In this document: piece after piece, positions 23,810 through 32,691 of the stretch | How the letters are laid out: the number at the start of each line of letters is the position of its first letter | Position numbering within the stretch: the first letter of the stretch is position 1 | Source: Hyphomonadaceae bacterium UBA1849 | Lineage (GTDB): Bacteria; Pseudomonadota; Alphaproteobacteria; Caulobacterales; Hyphomonadaceae | Assembly (NCBI GenBank): GCA_002338565.1 | Contig: DDIN01000005.1 | Location: 9,057 to 73,056 of the forward strand | Reading direction: 5' to 3' | Length of the DNA stretch: 64,000 nt | Made by a program: the position numbers and the translations under genes | Notes under the pieces: model-generated | What the model was told of the DNA's origin: nothing | The model's database searches: none | The model's input: only the letters and a program-made list of their open reading frames with translations

Positions 23810-24601
23810 ATGTGGATGAGGCACGGTTTGAACGGGATTGAAGAGAGCGTGGCGACGTCGCCTGCGCGAACCTCGCAGACAGAATACTGGCAAGGCGAAG
23901 ATTTTGCACGCATGCGGGCAATTGCCTGGCGCTGGGCGAAACGTATCGGCCTTGGCGTGCTTGCGCTTGGTTTGCTCATCCACGTCTATGCGCTGCTTCT
24001 GGCGCTCGTCTTGCCACCCACCACGCTTAATATGACGGGTTCGGCGCTGGTCGGACGCGATGTGCAGCATCGCTCGGTGCCGCTTGAGGAAATCTCTCCG
24101 CATCTGGTGCGGGCCGTGATCGCTGCAGAGGATTCCCGTTTCTGCAGTCATGGCGGCATCGATATGGACGCCATTAATCAGGCGCTTCGTGAACGTAGCG
24201 CAGGCGGACGTCTACGCGGTGCATCGACCATATCTCAGCAGACCGCCAAGAATGTCTTCTTCTGGAATGGCGGCGGTTATGTCCGCAAAGCCGGTGAGGC
24301 GTGGATGACGCTTGTGATCGAAACGATCTGGGGCAAAGAGCGGATCATGGAAACCTATCTCAACATTGCAGAATGGGGCGACGGAATTTATGGCGCCGAG
24401 GCTGCGGCGCAGGCGCGTTTCGGTGTGTCTGCCGCTGAGCTGTCACCGTATCAGGCAGCGCTTCTGGCAGCAGTTCTGCCCAATCCAAATGACTGGCGCG
24501 TCGACCCGCCGGGCAATTACGTGTCTGGCCGCGCTTCAACCTTGCAGCAGCGTATGGGCATCGTCCAGCGCGACGGACTGGCGAGTTGCGTTCTGGATTA
24601 A
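23810..24601 (+). CDS. mtgA: Monofunctional peptidoglycan transglycosylase
   Basis: Encodes up to 263 residues. One membrane anchor (about residues 45-68) is followed by a GT51 glycosyltransferase domain with AVIAAEDSRFCSHGGID (catalytic Glu), RGASTISQQTAKNVFFW and ERIMETYLNIAEWGDGIYG. It polymerises lipid II into glycan strands at the inner membrane. The start is uncertain: ATG 23810, ATG 23816 or a downstream GTG near 23849 behind GAAGAGAG are all possible. The 3' end overlaps the convergent DUF1206 gene by four bases. Confidence 0.93.
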   Translation: MWMRHGLNGIEESVATSPARTSQTEYWQGEDFARMRAIAWRWAKRIGLGVLALGLLIHVYALLLALVLPPTTLNMTGSALVGRDVQHRSVPLEEISPHLVRAVIAAEDSRFCSHGGIDMDAINQALRERSAGGRLRGASTISQQTAKNVFFWNGGGYVRKAGEAWMTLVIETIWGKERIMETYLNIAEWGDGIYGAEAAAQARFGVSAAELSPYQAALLAAVLPNPNDWRVDPPGNYVSGRASTLQQRMGIVQRDGLASCVLD

Positions 24602-25392
24602 AGGCTAATCTTCATGTATCTCGCTTCGACCAGCGAGTAGAAGCCATAGCTTGCAATAGAGGCCGCACTGAGCGCGTAGAGGATCAGCCCGAAAGGCTGG
24701 TCACGCAGCCAGCCGAGCAGGCCTGCAATACCGCGTGCTTCATCCGCGTCGCCAACCCAACCGGCCAGGACGAGAAACACGCCGACCAGCATGATCAGCA
24801 GTCCGCGTCCGGCAATTGCCGCAGAAACGAGGGCGCAGACGACCTGGCTATCAGATGGCATATTGAGATCGTGCTTCCAGGCATGGGTCACAGCCCGCCA
24901 TACCTGCGCGACACCAATCGCCAGCACGATCAGCCCACCCAGCATCAATAGGTATTTCCCGAACATCTGGGAGAGGGCGTAGCTGGCGAGTGTCTCGGTT
25001 GTGCCGCCGCCGCTCTTGTCGTCGCGGTCGAGCACGACAAGCAGGGCTGCAAAGCCGACGGTCAGGTAGCTCAGTCCTGACGACATCATCCCCAGTCTGG
25101 CGAACCACCCCATGAATTCATCGCCCTTGTCGGACGTATCGAACACGGCCTGAATACCGCGCCAGAGCGCATAAAGGAACAGGCCTGCGGCAATCATGGC
25201 CAGCAGCAGAAGGCCGGGCACATGCTGCTCGATCTCGCGGAAGGTGTCGCCTGGAGAATAGCCTTCATCACGTGTGCCGGGCGCTATGATGGCTGCCACG
25301 AGCAGAGACGCGATCAGGGCATAGACAATCGCGCGGGCAAACAGGCCAGCACGCGCCATGATTTCGAATGAGAAGTTGAGACGAGCGTTCAT
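24598..25392 (-). CDS. DUF1206 membrane protein
   Basis: Encodes 264 residues from ATG 25392; a longer frame exists but its N-terminus is not like the family. The protein has six predicted membrane helices in three repeated pairs, each starting with an A-R-x-G-x-x-x-R/K-x-x-x-Y pattern: ARAGLFARAIVYALI, ARLGMMSSGLSYLTVG and AIAGRGLLIMLVGVFL. This three-fold hairpin repeat is the DUF1206 layout. Its function is unknown. It is divergent from the hotdog-like gene. Confidence 0.88.
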   Translation of the reverse strand: MNARLNFSFEIMARAGLFARAIVYALIASLLVAAIIAPGTRDEGYSPGDTFREIEQHVPGLLLLAMIAAGLFLYALWRGIQAVFDTSDKGDEFMGWFARLGMMSSGLSYLTVGFAALLVVLDRDDKSGGGTTETLASYALSQMFGKYLLMLGGLIVLAIGVAQVWRAVTHAWKHDLNMPSDSQVVCALVSAAIAGRGLLIMLVGVFLVLAGWVGDADEARGIAGLLGWLRDQPFGLILYALSAASIASYGFYSLVEARYMKISL

Positions 25393-25522
25393 TAAAAAGA
25401 TCAACGCCTGAAGCTCGTAGTTTGTTGCACGTGCGAGACGTAGTTTCGTGAACCTGCTTGATCTGGTGGAGTGAGCCAAGTATCGCTGACGCAACGAAAT
25501 CATGGATAAAAGGATCACGGGG

Positions 25523-26467
25523 ATGTTTGACACGCCAATCACTCAGGACGGAAACGTCATCTCAGGCCCGCTGCGCGCGCCGAAACAAATGCTGGAAGAA
25601 CAGAGCTATGACGGCTCCGGCGCTGGTTCTATTCACGATGATTCCATGGCTGAGAAGCTGGGCTTCAAAGCTGGCCCTATTGAGGGACCGACGCACTTTT
25701 CCCTATTCGATCCGCTGCTTGTGAAAATCTGGGGCAAGGACTGGTTTGAGAAGGGCTGTTTCTCATCTCACTTCAAAAACATGGTGGTTGAAGGCGAAGA
25801 GACGAAAGCCTTTGTTGAGCTGCCATCAGATGAAAATCAGACACGTATTCGTTGCTGGGCGGAGAAAGCTGACGGCACGCAGGTGCTGGAAGCCAGCGCC
25901 ACGCTGGGAGGCGGCAAAACGCTTCTGGAAGAACGTCTGGAAAACCTGCGCCCACTCGACCACTTCATCATTCTAGAAGACATGCATGTCGGCATGAAGG
26001 GCGCTGTCGATGAGATTGCGACCATGGGGCCGGAGCAGCATATGGGTAAGCTCTACCCGTTCTCTCTCAAGCAAAAGCTGGCCGCTATCACCGAGAACTC
26101 ACCAGCTTATTCTGATGATGCCGCATCTCCATGGGGCCGTGCGATTATCCCGACAGAAATGATGTCAGTTCTGGCTGAGTATACAGTTCACGACGCGAAA
26201 TTCCCGATTAAGCGTCCGGCAATCGGCCTCTTCGCAGACCTTGAAGTGCGTTACATCAACGGGCCTCTGTTTGTGGGTGAGGAGTATCTTATCCGACGTG
26301 AGATTGTCGCTATGTCTGGCAGCAAGCGGACTGAGAGCTATTGGACGCGCTCGCAGATCTTCGACAAGACGGGCACAACCCAGATTGCTGAAACGCTGCT
26401 GAACCATGCGGTCATGAAAAACTCTTATCCGGATTACGAAAAAGAGTTGGCGGCGAAAGTCGGCTAG
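25523..26467 (+). CDS. Hypothetical protein with probable MaoC-like hotdog fold
   Basis: Encodes 314 residues from ATG 25523, chosen because AAGGA precedes it; an in-frame ATG at 25502 lacks such a site. The segment AEKLGFKAGPIEGPTHFSLFDP, then LVKIWGKDWFEKGCFSSHF and MVVEGEETKAFVEL resembles the dehydratase/thioesterase hotdog pattern (A..LGF..GPI.G..H). A second weaker copy may follow near residue 210-300 (ADLEVRYINGPLFVGEEYLIRREI), which would make a double hotdog. Catalytic residues are not certain. A hydratase-like enzyme on acyl-CoA or aromatic substrates is a guess. A strong terminator follows. Confidence 0.6.
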   Translation: MFDTPITQDGNVISGPLRAPKQMLEEQSYDGSGAGSIHDDSMAEKLGFKAGPIEGPTHFSLFDPLLVKIWGKDWFEKGCFSSHFKNMVVEGEETKAFVELPSDENQTRIRCWAEKADGTQVLEASATLGGGKTLLEERLENLRPLDHFIILEDMHVGMKGAVDEIATMGPEQHMGKLYPFSLKQKLAAITENSPAYSDDAASPWGRAIIPTEMMSVLAEYTVHDAKFPIKRPAIGLFADLEVRYINGPLFVGEEYLIRREIVAMSGSKRTESYWTRSQIFDKTGTTQIAETLLNHAVMKNSYPDYEKELAAKVG

Positions 26468-26490
26468 GCTTTAGCCGGACGCAAAAATAA

Positions 26491-26518
26491 AAAGGCTCCG
26501 GTGTCTGCCGGAGCCTTT
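26491..26518. terminator. Bidirectional intrinsic terminator
   Basis: AAAGGCTCCGG 26491-26501 pairs with CCGGAGCCTTT 26508-26518 and is bounded by an A-run on the left and T-run on the right. It serves both the hotdog-like gene and the convergent MBL gene. Confidence 0.92.
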
Positions 26519-26528
26519 TTTGTGGGTG

Positions 26529-27569
26529 TTAGCGGTAGCTGAACAGATATTCTGCGACCATTTCTGCATTTGCCGGTGTGGCGGCATCGAAGCCGTAATA
26601 CTGGCCGTATTCAGGGCGCAGCGTTTCGGTCGCACGGCGGGCGATCTCTTCATACCAGGCTGGCAGCATTGGCGTGTGAGCTGTCAGGGTCGACGCATCG
26701 ACGCCATAGCCCCATGGCACTTCGCCCATGGCGGCGCCCACAGCTGCAATCAGGTCATCGATGAAGGCGAGGTGGAAGGAGAAGTCGTCATGTGAGCCAA
26801 CATTGCCGTGACCGCCGTTGAAATAGTCCCAATCAAGAGCGTTTGCGGCGCGTAGGTTATCCTGCAGGTAGGAGAAGCGTTCCGAACCGGCAAAGCCCCA
26901 GAATGGCGGCTGGTCAGGGTTGAGAAGGTCGGGTGCATGCAGAACGCGTTCTTCCACGAGAAGCCATGCAGAGTGGTCGTCGGTGTGGGCAGCATGGTCG
27001 AAACCGTGCAGCTCGATGGTGACATCTTCAAAGCGGAAGATTGCTTCAGGCCAGCTCAATGTCACATCTGGACGCGGCAGCTGGCTATTGAGACGATCCA
27101 TTTTTTCAGCGGTCTCACGTGAAGAGACGAGTACCGGCGCCGTTGCCTGATCTTCAAGAAGCGCAAGGAATTCCGGCGTGCCGCCAATATGGTCTGCGTG
27201 GTCGTGTGAATAGATAATTGTGGTGATCGGCAGGTCTGTTGTCGTGCGAATGGCCGACAGTAGGGTTTCAGCCTGTCCGCCAAGCGGGTCGAACAGCAAT
27301 ACGCCCTCATCACCAACATACCAGGTCGTGCCGTAAAAGCCGGACTGGTACCAGTATGTGCGGCCAGTCAGCTTTTGGACGATGTAAGGCGTCGTCATGT
27401 TCAATGTGAACAGGTCTTCGATCTTGTCGCCGACCGGCAGCGCCGCGGTGATAGACGGTGCCTGATAGGTTGCATCGACAGTTGATGGCGCTTCAGCGAC
27501 TGCGCCTTGTGACGCGAGTGTGAGCGAGAGCGCGGGCAGCGAGACTTTTGCGAGATTACGAATAGTCAT
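26529..27569 (-). CDS. Exported metallo-beta-lactamase-fold hydrolase
   Basis: Encodes 346 residues. I place the start at the third of three closely spaced ATGs (27569) because GAGGA lies just before it; 27581 is the alternative. A signal peptide (MTIRNLAKVSLPALSLTLA, cleaved near AVAEA) sends it to the periplasm. The zinc motif HDHADH is present in YSHDHADHIGG, and further ligands are in HAAHTDDHSAW and GGHGNVGSHDD. The overall layout recalls quinoprotein-relay or lactonase-type MBL enzymes. Substrate unknown. It is divergent from a LysR regulator, which probably controls it. Confidence 0.88.
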   Translation of the reverse strand: MTIRNLAKVSLPALSLTLASQGAVAEAPSTVDATYQAPSITAALPVGDKIEDLFTLNMTTPYIVQKLTGRTYWYQSGFYGTTWYVGDEGVLLFDPLGGQAETLLSAIRTTTDLPITTIIYSHDHADHIGGTPEFLALLEDQATAPVLVSSRETAEKMDRLNSQLPRPDVTLSWPEAIFRFEDVTIELHGFDHAAHTDDHSAWLLVEERVLHAPDLLNPDQPPFWGFAGSERFSYLQDNLRAANALDWDYFNGGHGNVGSHDDFSFHLAFIDDLIAAVGAAMGEVPWGYGVDASTLTAHTPMLPAWYEEIARRATETLRPEYGQYYGFDAATPANAEMVAEYLFSYR

Positions 27570-27692
27570 TTTCATCCTCATGGGTGTGAACTTTATGTTC
27601 GATGAGGGCGATATAAGCCTGTTCAGTGTTCGTGATTAGGCATATAAAAATTAGATTACTGTCAAAAAAAGCAATACAATGGACTGTGGCTC

Positions 27693-28592
27693 ATGAGCCA
27701 GATTATGAAGCTGGACCGACTTCCATACCTTGCAGCGGTCATCGAGGCAGGATCGTTCACACAGGCTGCAGAGAGGCTGGGCGTCACGAAAGCTGTCGTC
27801 AGTGCGCAAGTGTCCCGGCTGGAAGAGGAGCTTGGCGTAGCATTGCTCAACCGAACAACGCGCAAGGTTTCGCCAACGCCTGAAGGCGATCTTCTGTTTG
27901 AACGCAGCCGGATCATCCTGCAGGAAGCTGCAGATGTGCGAGAAGCTCTATCGAGCGCGATGGACCGGCCAACCGGCGTTTTGCGTGTCACCGCTCCGCT
28001 AGACTATGGGCAGCTGGTTCTGGTGCCGCTCATGGCAGAATTTCGTAAGCTTTATCCGGAATGCAGCGTCGTGCTCGACCTGACGGATCAGATTGTCGAC
28101 ATGCAATCAGGTAAATGGGATTTGTCGGTGCGGCTGGGCTGGCTCAACGATTCCAGCATGAAAGCGCGGAAGGTCAGCGAATTCAGACAAGCGCTGGTCG
28201 CGACGCCCGAGCTTTTAAAGCAGGGGCTCTCGCCAACGTTAATTTCCGATCTCGCGTCACTTCCCTTTGTTGGAAATACAGCCCTATCCGATCCGGGCAC
28301 CTGGGACTTTTCGGGCCAGAATGGACAAGTAGAACGCGTGAGGTTTGACGTCGTGGCGAGCATGTCGACAACGCCTGCCGTTCTGGAAGCCGTCAAATGC
28401 GGGCTTGGGGCTTCGGTGTTACCGTGCTTTCTCGTGGACGACGCTATTCAAAAAGGGGATCTGGTGCAGCTGCTTCCAGAATGGGAATTGCGCAAGGGCG
28501 GTATCTACATGGTGTTTCCACCGGCACGCTATCGACCGCCCAAGGTGAAGGTTTTCGCAGATATGCTGATAGAGGCTGTCGGCAGGCGATAA
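27693..28592 (+). CDS. LysR family transcriptional regulator
   Basis: Encodes 299 residues. The N-terminal winged HTH reads LDRLPYLAAVIEAGSFTQAAERL, then GVTKAVVSAQVSRLEEELGVALLNRTTR, the classic LysR pattern. The effector domain (VLRVTAPLDYGQLVLVPLM, GLGASVLPCFLVDD) is of the CrgA/PA-type subgroup with the P-x-A-L-D segment. It is divergent from the exported MBL hydrolase with about 120 bp between them, the usual set-up for a LysR protein and its target. The inducer is unknown. Confidence 0.93.
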   Translation: MSQIMKLDRLPYLAAVIEAGSFTQAAERLGVTKAVVSAQVSRLEEELGVALLNRTTRKVSPTPEGDLLFERSRIILQEAADVREALSSAMDRPTGVLRVTAPLDYGQLVLVPLMAEFRKLYPECSVVLDLTDQIVDMQSGKWDLSVRLGWLNDSSMKARKVSEFRQALVATPELLKQGLSPTLISDLASLPFVGNTALSDPGTWDFSGQNGQVERVRFDVVASMSTTPAVLEAVKCGLGASVLPCFLVDDAIQKGDLVQLLPEWELRKGGIYMVFPPARYRPPKVKVFADMLIEAVGRR

Positions 28593-28662
28593 AGCCTCAA
28601 CAATTCCGTTTGCGCTCTCGCAGTTCATGCCCAAGTATGAGTGAGACTTCAGGGAGACACAA

Positions 28663-29187
28663 ATGTCATTCACGCTTTATGATGCCACCATTCCAGGCTT
28701 TATCCGCACAGCAGAATCTATTGCCAACGTTCTGAAAAAGGGCCGAGAGCACTATCACCAGCATGCGCTTGATCTTGATGGCGCGGTGAATGAACGCCTT
28801 TGCGGCGACATGCTGCCGCTTTCTTTTCAGGTGAAATCTGTACGCACGCACTCCATCGGTGCGATTGAGGGCATTCGCGCTGGCACATTCAGCCCGATCC
28901 CGCCAATGTCCGACCCTGATTATGTCGGCCTCGAAGAGATTGTCGCCAACACGATTTCAGACCTGAAAGCCATGGACGCAGACGAAGTGAATGCGATGGC
29001 GGGTAAAGATGTGGTCTTCTCTATGAAGGATGTGACCATCCCGTTCGTGGCTGAAGACTTCCTCATGTCGTTCTCCATCCCGAACTTTCATTTCCACGCG
29101 ACGACAACCTACGACATTCTGCGTATGAAGGGCGTCACGCTCGGCAAGCGGGACTATCTCGGCAAGCTGGCGATCAAGCAGGGCTGA
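28663..29187 (+). CDS. DUF1993 family protein
   Basis: Encodes 174 residues. The start MSFTLYDATIPGFIRTAESI, followed by NVLKKGREHY, and the middle LPLSFQVKSVRTHSIGAIEGIRAG match DUF1993, a four-helix family related to DinB. His-rich positions (HYHQH; FHFHATTTYDIL) could bind a metal, as in DinB proteins. The late NFHFHATTTYDILRMKGV is the conserved end. Function unknown; perhaps a metal-dependent detoxification or thiol transferase. ATG 28663 follows AGGGAGA. Confidence 0.9.
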   Translation: MSFTLYDATIPGFIRTAESIANVLKKGREHYHQHALDLDGAVNERLCGDMLPLSFQVKSVRTHSIGAIEGIRAGTFSPIPPMSDPDYVGLEEIVANTISDLKAMDADEVNAMAGKDVVFSMKDVTIPFVAEDFLMSFSIPNFHFHATTTYDILRMKGVTLGKRDYLGKLAIKQG

Positions 29188-29295
29188 TCGAATTTTCTGC
29201 ATAGAGGCCGGCTTTTAACGCGGGCCTCTATGGCTGCTTGACTGCACAGCGATCTGCGCGCTCCATTTCTTCGGATGCTTTCGGGGGGGTGAGAT

Positions 29296-30411
29296 ATGCG
29301 CAGACGTCAGTTTCTGACCGGATTGGGTGCAGCTTCACTGGCAGGCTGTTCCGCCAGCGTATCGCTGCAAACCGGCTCCCGCCCGTATTGGGCAGATTTT
29401 CCACCTGTTCTCTCTCGCATGGACCGTGTGACGCGCACGGTTGTTGGCCTGCGTCCATATCGTCCTCAAGGCTATCGGCTCGATTGGGAAACGTTGGGCG
29501 ACAAAACGATTGTGCACTCTTACGGACATGGCGGCTGCGGCGTGACTATGTCCTGGGGAACGGCTGTTGTTGCTGCTGACTATGCGAGCGAGGCAGGCCA
29601 TGAGGATGTGGCGGTGCTCGGCTGCGGGGTGCAGGGGCTGACAGCAGCGCTGACGCTCGCGCGGCGCGGGCACAAGGTCACGATCTATGCGGCAGACCTT
29701 CCGCCTTACACGACCTCCAACATTGCGGGCGTCCTTTGGATGCCGACCACCTATTTCGACCGGAGGGTTGCGACGCCCGAGTTTCTTGCGTGGGACAGAG
29801 AGCTGATCCGCAAGGCATGGCTGGGCTTCATTCCGTATGTGAACCGGCCCGGCTATGGCGTGTACTGGGCAGACCATCATTCTCTGGGCATGCAGCAAAG
29901 ACGGGACTGGACCGAAGGTCTTCCGGGTGGGGATGACATCTATCCCGAACTCACGCGAACCACCGAAGGAAATCTGTTCGGTTACGCGTATCAACAGCGC
30001 TTTAAGGCGATGATCATCGATCCGGATTATTATCTGGACGCCATCCTTCAGGATGCGCAGCTGGCCGGTGCGCGCATCGTCCAAAGGGAGTTTGCTGACC
30101 TCTCCGAGGTTATGGCGCTGCCAGAGCAGACGATCGTGAACTGTACCGGGCTTGGGGCAGGGGCGTTATTTGGCGATGAGGATATCTATCCAGTGCGCGG
30201 CCAGCTGACCCATCTGCTGCCGCAGGAAGAGATCAACTATTCCTATGTCGCGCCGACGGATAATGGCGTGCTCTACATGTTTCCGCGTAAAACGGGCATC
30301 GTGCTTGGCGGTACATCGGATTATCGCGAATGGGATCGTACGCCGAACTCTGCTGAAATCACACGCATGGTCGAAGGCCATGCAGAGCTGGCAGGGCGGC
30401 TACGCATTTAA
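29296..30411 (+). CDS. Tat-exported lipoprotein D-amino-acid-oxidase-like flavoprotein, permuted domain order
   Basis: Encodes 371 residues. The N-terminus RRRQFLTGLGAASLAGC carries a twin-arginine motif and a lipobox (lipid Cys18). The FAD-binding motif is VAVLGCGVQGLTAAL (residues 105-119). The segment VGLRPYRPQGYRLD and VHSYGHGGCGVTMSWGTA (residues 50-90) is, in ordinary D-amino-acid oxidases, the C-terminal end of the chain; here it precedes the FAD fold. The protein ends with GGTSDYREWD and VEGHAELAGRLRI, which ordinary oxidases continue into that same segment. The order therefore looks circularly permuted. Similar Tat sequences are known to me from other alphaproteobacteria, so this is a family trait, not an assembly error. 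Substrate likely a D-amino acid. Confidence 0.85.
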   Translation: MRRRQFLTGLGAASLAGCSASVSLQTGSRPYWADFPPVLSRMDRVTRTVVGLRPYRPQGYRLDWETLGDKTIVHSYGHGGCGVTMSWGTAVVAADYASEAGHEDVAVLGCGVQGLTAALTLARRGHKVTIYAADLPPYTTSNIAGVLWMPTTYFDRRVATPEFLAWDRELIRKAWLGFIPYVNRPGYGVYWADHHSLGMQQRRDWTEGLPGGDDIYPELTRTTEGNLFGYAYQQRFKAMIIDPDYYLDAILQDAQLAGARIVQREFADLSEVMALPEQTIVNCTGLGAGALFGDEDIYPVRGQLTHLLPQEEINYSYVAPTDNGVLYMFPRKTGIVLGGTSDYREWDRTPNSAEITRMVEGHAELAGRLRI

Positions 30412-30484
30412 CTTGCTCCTGTCTTCTGATTGACCAGTATGGGTGGCCATGCTCCAATTCGTGGAAGATCAGGGGAAGAAACCA

Positions 30485-31771
30485 GTGACCATGAAATCCA
30501 TCGCCGCTGCGCTGCTGTTTGGCAGTGCGATTGCCGGCGCCGCTCAAGCCGATACAATTTACATTCACGCCGGACATTTGCTTGCAATTCCAGGTGAAGG
30601 GTATCTGGAAGAGCAGACAGTGGTCATCGTTGATGACCGGATTGTCGCCATTGAAGACGGCTATGTGACGCCTAATCCGGGCGAGCGACTGATCAATTTG
30701 ACTGACAGCTATGTCATGCCCGGCCTGATCGATTCTCACGTGCACCTACTGTCTGAGTTCAGCCCGACAGCGCGTCTGAATGCGCTGACTTATTCAGAAG
30801 TGGACGAGGCGTTTGATGGTGCCATGCATGCGCGTCGCACTCTGCAGGCTGGCTTCACCACGGTGCAGGATGTTGGCGGTACGCCTGAAGCGATTTTCTC
30901 TCTGCGCGATGCGATTATGAATGGCCGCGTTCCTGGCCCACGTATTCGCGCATCGGGTGCCTCGATCACGCCGACCGGTGGACATGGCGATGTGAATGGG
31001 TTCTCGCCTGCTCTTATGCAGATTTTCCAGAGCGATTTTGCGTGTGACGGCGCGGACGATTGTCGCCGCGCAACGCGTCTTGCCGTTCGCGGCGGCGCCG
31101 ATGTCATCAAGATTACGGCGACAGGCGGGGTGCTCTCCAACACCCGTGCGGGGCTCGGCCAGCAGCTGTTTGATGATGAGCTTGTGGCGATTGTGGAAGC
31201 TGCCGAAAGCATGGGCCGTCGCGTGACAGCGCACGCGCATGGTGTGGACGGGATTAACGCAGCTCTGCGCGCCGGTGTGCATTCTATCGAGCATGGCACC
31301 TACCTTAATGACGAGACGATCGAGCTTTTCCTCGAGCATGATGCCATTCTGGTGCCGACCGTGATTGCGGGCGTGACCGTGACCGGCTGGACGAATGAAG
31401 AATGGTTGCCTGCGCCATCGCGCGAGAAGGCGGCCATTGTCGGCCCGCTGATGATCGACATGCTGCGCCGTGCCCATGAGGGCGGTGTGCGCATCGCATT
31501 TGGTACAGACACAGGTGTCTCCCGTCATGGTGAGAATGCGCTTGAATTCGTCTATATGATCGAGGCTGGCTTTGAGCCGGAAGAGGCCATTCGTGCGGCG
31601 ACAGTCGTCGCGGCCGAGCATATTCAGCTGGAAGACGAGATTGGCACAATCGAGGCGGGCAAGTCGGCTGATATTATCGCGGTTACTGCAGATCCCCTGT
31701 TGAACATTGAGGAATTGCTGGACGTAGATTTTGTCATGGCTCGTGGAGAGGTGTACAGACTTCCTGAATAA
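30485..31771 (+). CDS. Exported amidohydrolase family protein
   Basis: Encodes 428 residues from GTG 30485, seven bases after AGGGGAAG; ATG 30491 is the alternative. A signal peptide (MKSIAAALLFGSAIAGAAQA) precedes the mature start DTIYIH. Metal ligands and catalytic residues are in order: DSHVHLL, GADVIKI (the carbamylated Lys position), TAHAHGV, IEHGTYL and FGTDTG. This matches the imidazolonepropionase-like/prolidase-like (Xaa-Pro or Xaa-Arg dipeptidase, Sgx9260-type) amidohydrolases. The periplasmic role is likely peptide or N-acyl amino acid hydrolysis. It follows the permuted oxidase by 73 bp, which might make a joint amino acid salvage unit. Confidence 0.92.
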   Translation: MTMKSIAAALLFGSAIAGAAQADTIYIHAGHLLAIPGEGYLEEQTVVIVDDRIVAIEDGYVTPNPGERLINLTDSYVMPGLIDSHVHLLSEFSPTARLNALTYSEVDEAFDGAMHARRTLQAGFTTVQDVGGTPEAIFSLRDAIMNGRVPGPRIRASGASITPTGGHGDVNGFSPALMQIFQSDFACDGADDCRRATRLAVRGGADVIKITATGGVLSNTRAGLGQQLFDDELVAIVEAAESMGRRVTAHAHGVDGINAALRAGVHSIEHGTYLNDETIELFLEHDAILVPTVIAGVTVTGWTNEEWLPAPSREKAAIVGPLMIDMLRRAHEGGVRIAFGTDTGVSRHGENALEFVYMIEAGFEPEEAIRAATVVAAEHIQLEDEIGTIEAGKSADIIAVTADPLLNIEELLDVDFVMARGEVYRLPE

Positions 31772-31794
31772 CAAAAAGAATCAGGGAGCAGTAA

Positions 31795-32688
31795 ATGCCT
31801 CACATCACGTCCAACGGGACCGGGATCGAATACGAAGAATTCGGTTCCAAATTCGGTACGCCTTTCCTTCTCATTTCCGGCTATGGCGGCCAGATGATCA
31901 ACTGGAGCCAGGAATTCGTCGACGGACTCGTCGATGAAGGCTTCCGTGTCATCCGGTTCGACAATCGTGATATCGGCTTGTCCCAGCAGTTTGACGAGCT
32001 GGGCATTCCGGACATGAAGAAAATCTTTGGTGGCCTGAAAGACGGCACCGCCAAAGATCACGCGCCGTATCTTCTGGAAGACATGGCAGCTGATGCTGCA
32101 GGCCTGCTGGAAGCGCTAGACGCCAAGCCCGCTATCGTGATGGGTGTCAGCATGGGTGGCATGATCACGCAGCTGCTGGCGCTCAATCACCCGGACGCGG
32201 TCAAAGCGATTATTCCGACAATGACATGGTCGAGCGATCCGACACTGGAACGGTCTACGCCGGAAGCGAATGCCGTGCTGACAGAGCGCCCGAACCCGCC
32301 ATCGCGTGAAAACATCATCCGCAATGCGATCAAAGCCAATCGTGTTATCGGCTCCGGCCCGAGCCTGCAGGCCACAGATGAGGAATTCGCCGAGAAGGCT
32401 GGCGCTGCGTATGACCGCGCTTACCGTCCGGCTGGTCTGTCACGGCAGTTCGCAGCTATTCAGGCGCAGCCGTTATGGCATGAACGCCTGTCCGAGCTCT
32501 CTGTGCCGACACTGGTTGTTCACGGTGAGGTCGATACGCTGATCCTGCCGCAGTGCGGACAGGACGTTGCGAAACGCATTCCAAATGCGCGCTATGTCGA
32601 GATTGCCGACTGGGGCCATGACATGCCGCCAAAAGCCGTTCCGGTCGTGCTGGCTGAAGTCATCCCATTCGCGAAAGATCACGCTTAG
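31795..32688 (+). CDS. Alpha/beta hydrolase
   Basis: Encodes 297 residues. The oxyanion region is LISGYGGQMINW, the nucleophile elbow is GVSMGGM, the acid is in VVHGEVDTLI and the catalytic His in DWGHDMPP. The cap includes FDNRDIGLSQ, common in epoxide hydrolase/aclacinomycin esterase-like enzymes. No signal peptide. The specific substrate cannot be deduced. It begins 23 bp after the amidohydrolase stop and is probably in the same transcript; it converges on the DUF2855 gene. Confidence 0.92.
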   Translation: MPHITSNGTGIEYEEFGSKFGTPFLLISGYGGQMINWSQEFVDGLVDEGFRVIRFDNRDIGLSQQFDELGIPDMKKIFGGLKDGTAKDHAPYLLEDMAADAAGLLEALDAKPAIVMGVSMGGMITQLLALNHPDAVKAIIPTMTWSSDPTLERSTPEANAVLTERPNPPSRENIIRNAIKANRVIGSGPSLQATDEEFAEKAGAAYDRAYRPAGLSRQFAAIQAQPLWHERLSELSVPTLVVHGEVDTLILPQCGQDVAKRIPNARYVEIADWGHDMPPKAVPVVLAEVIPFAKDHA

Positions 32689-32691
32689 GAC

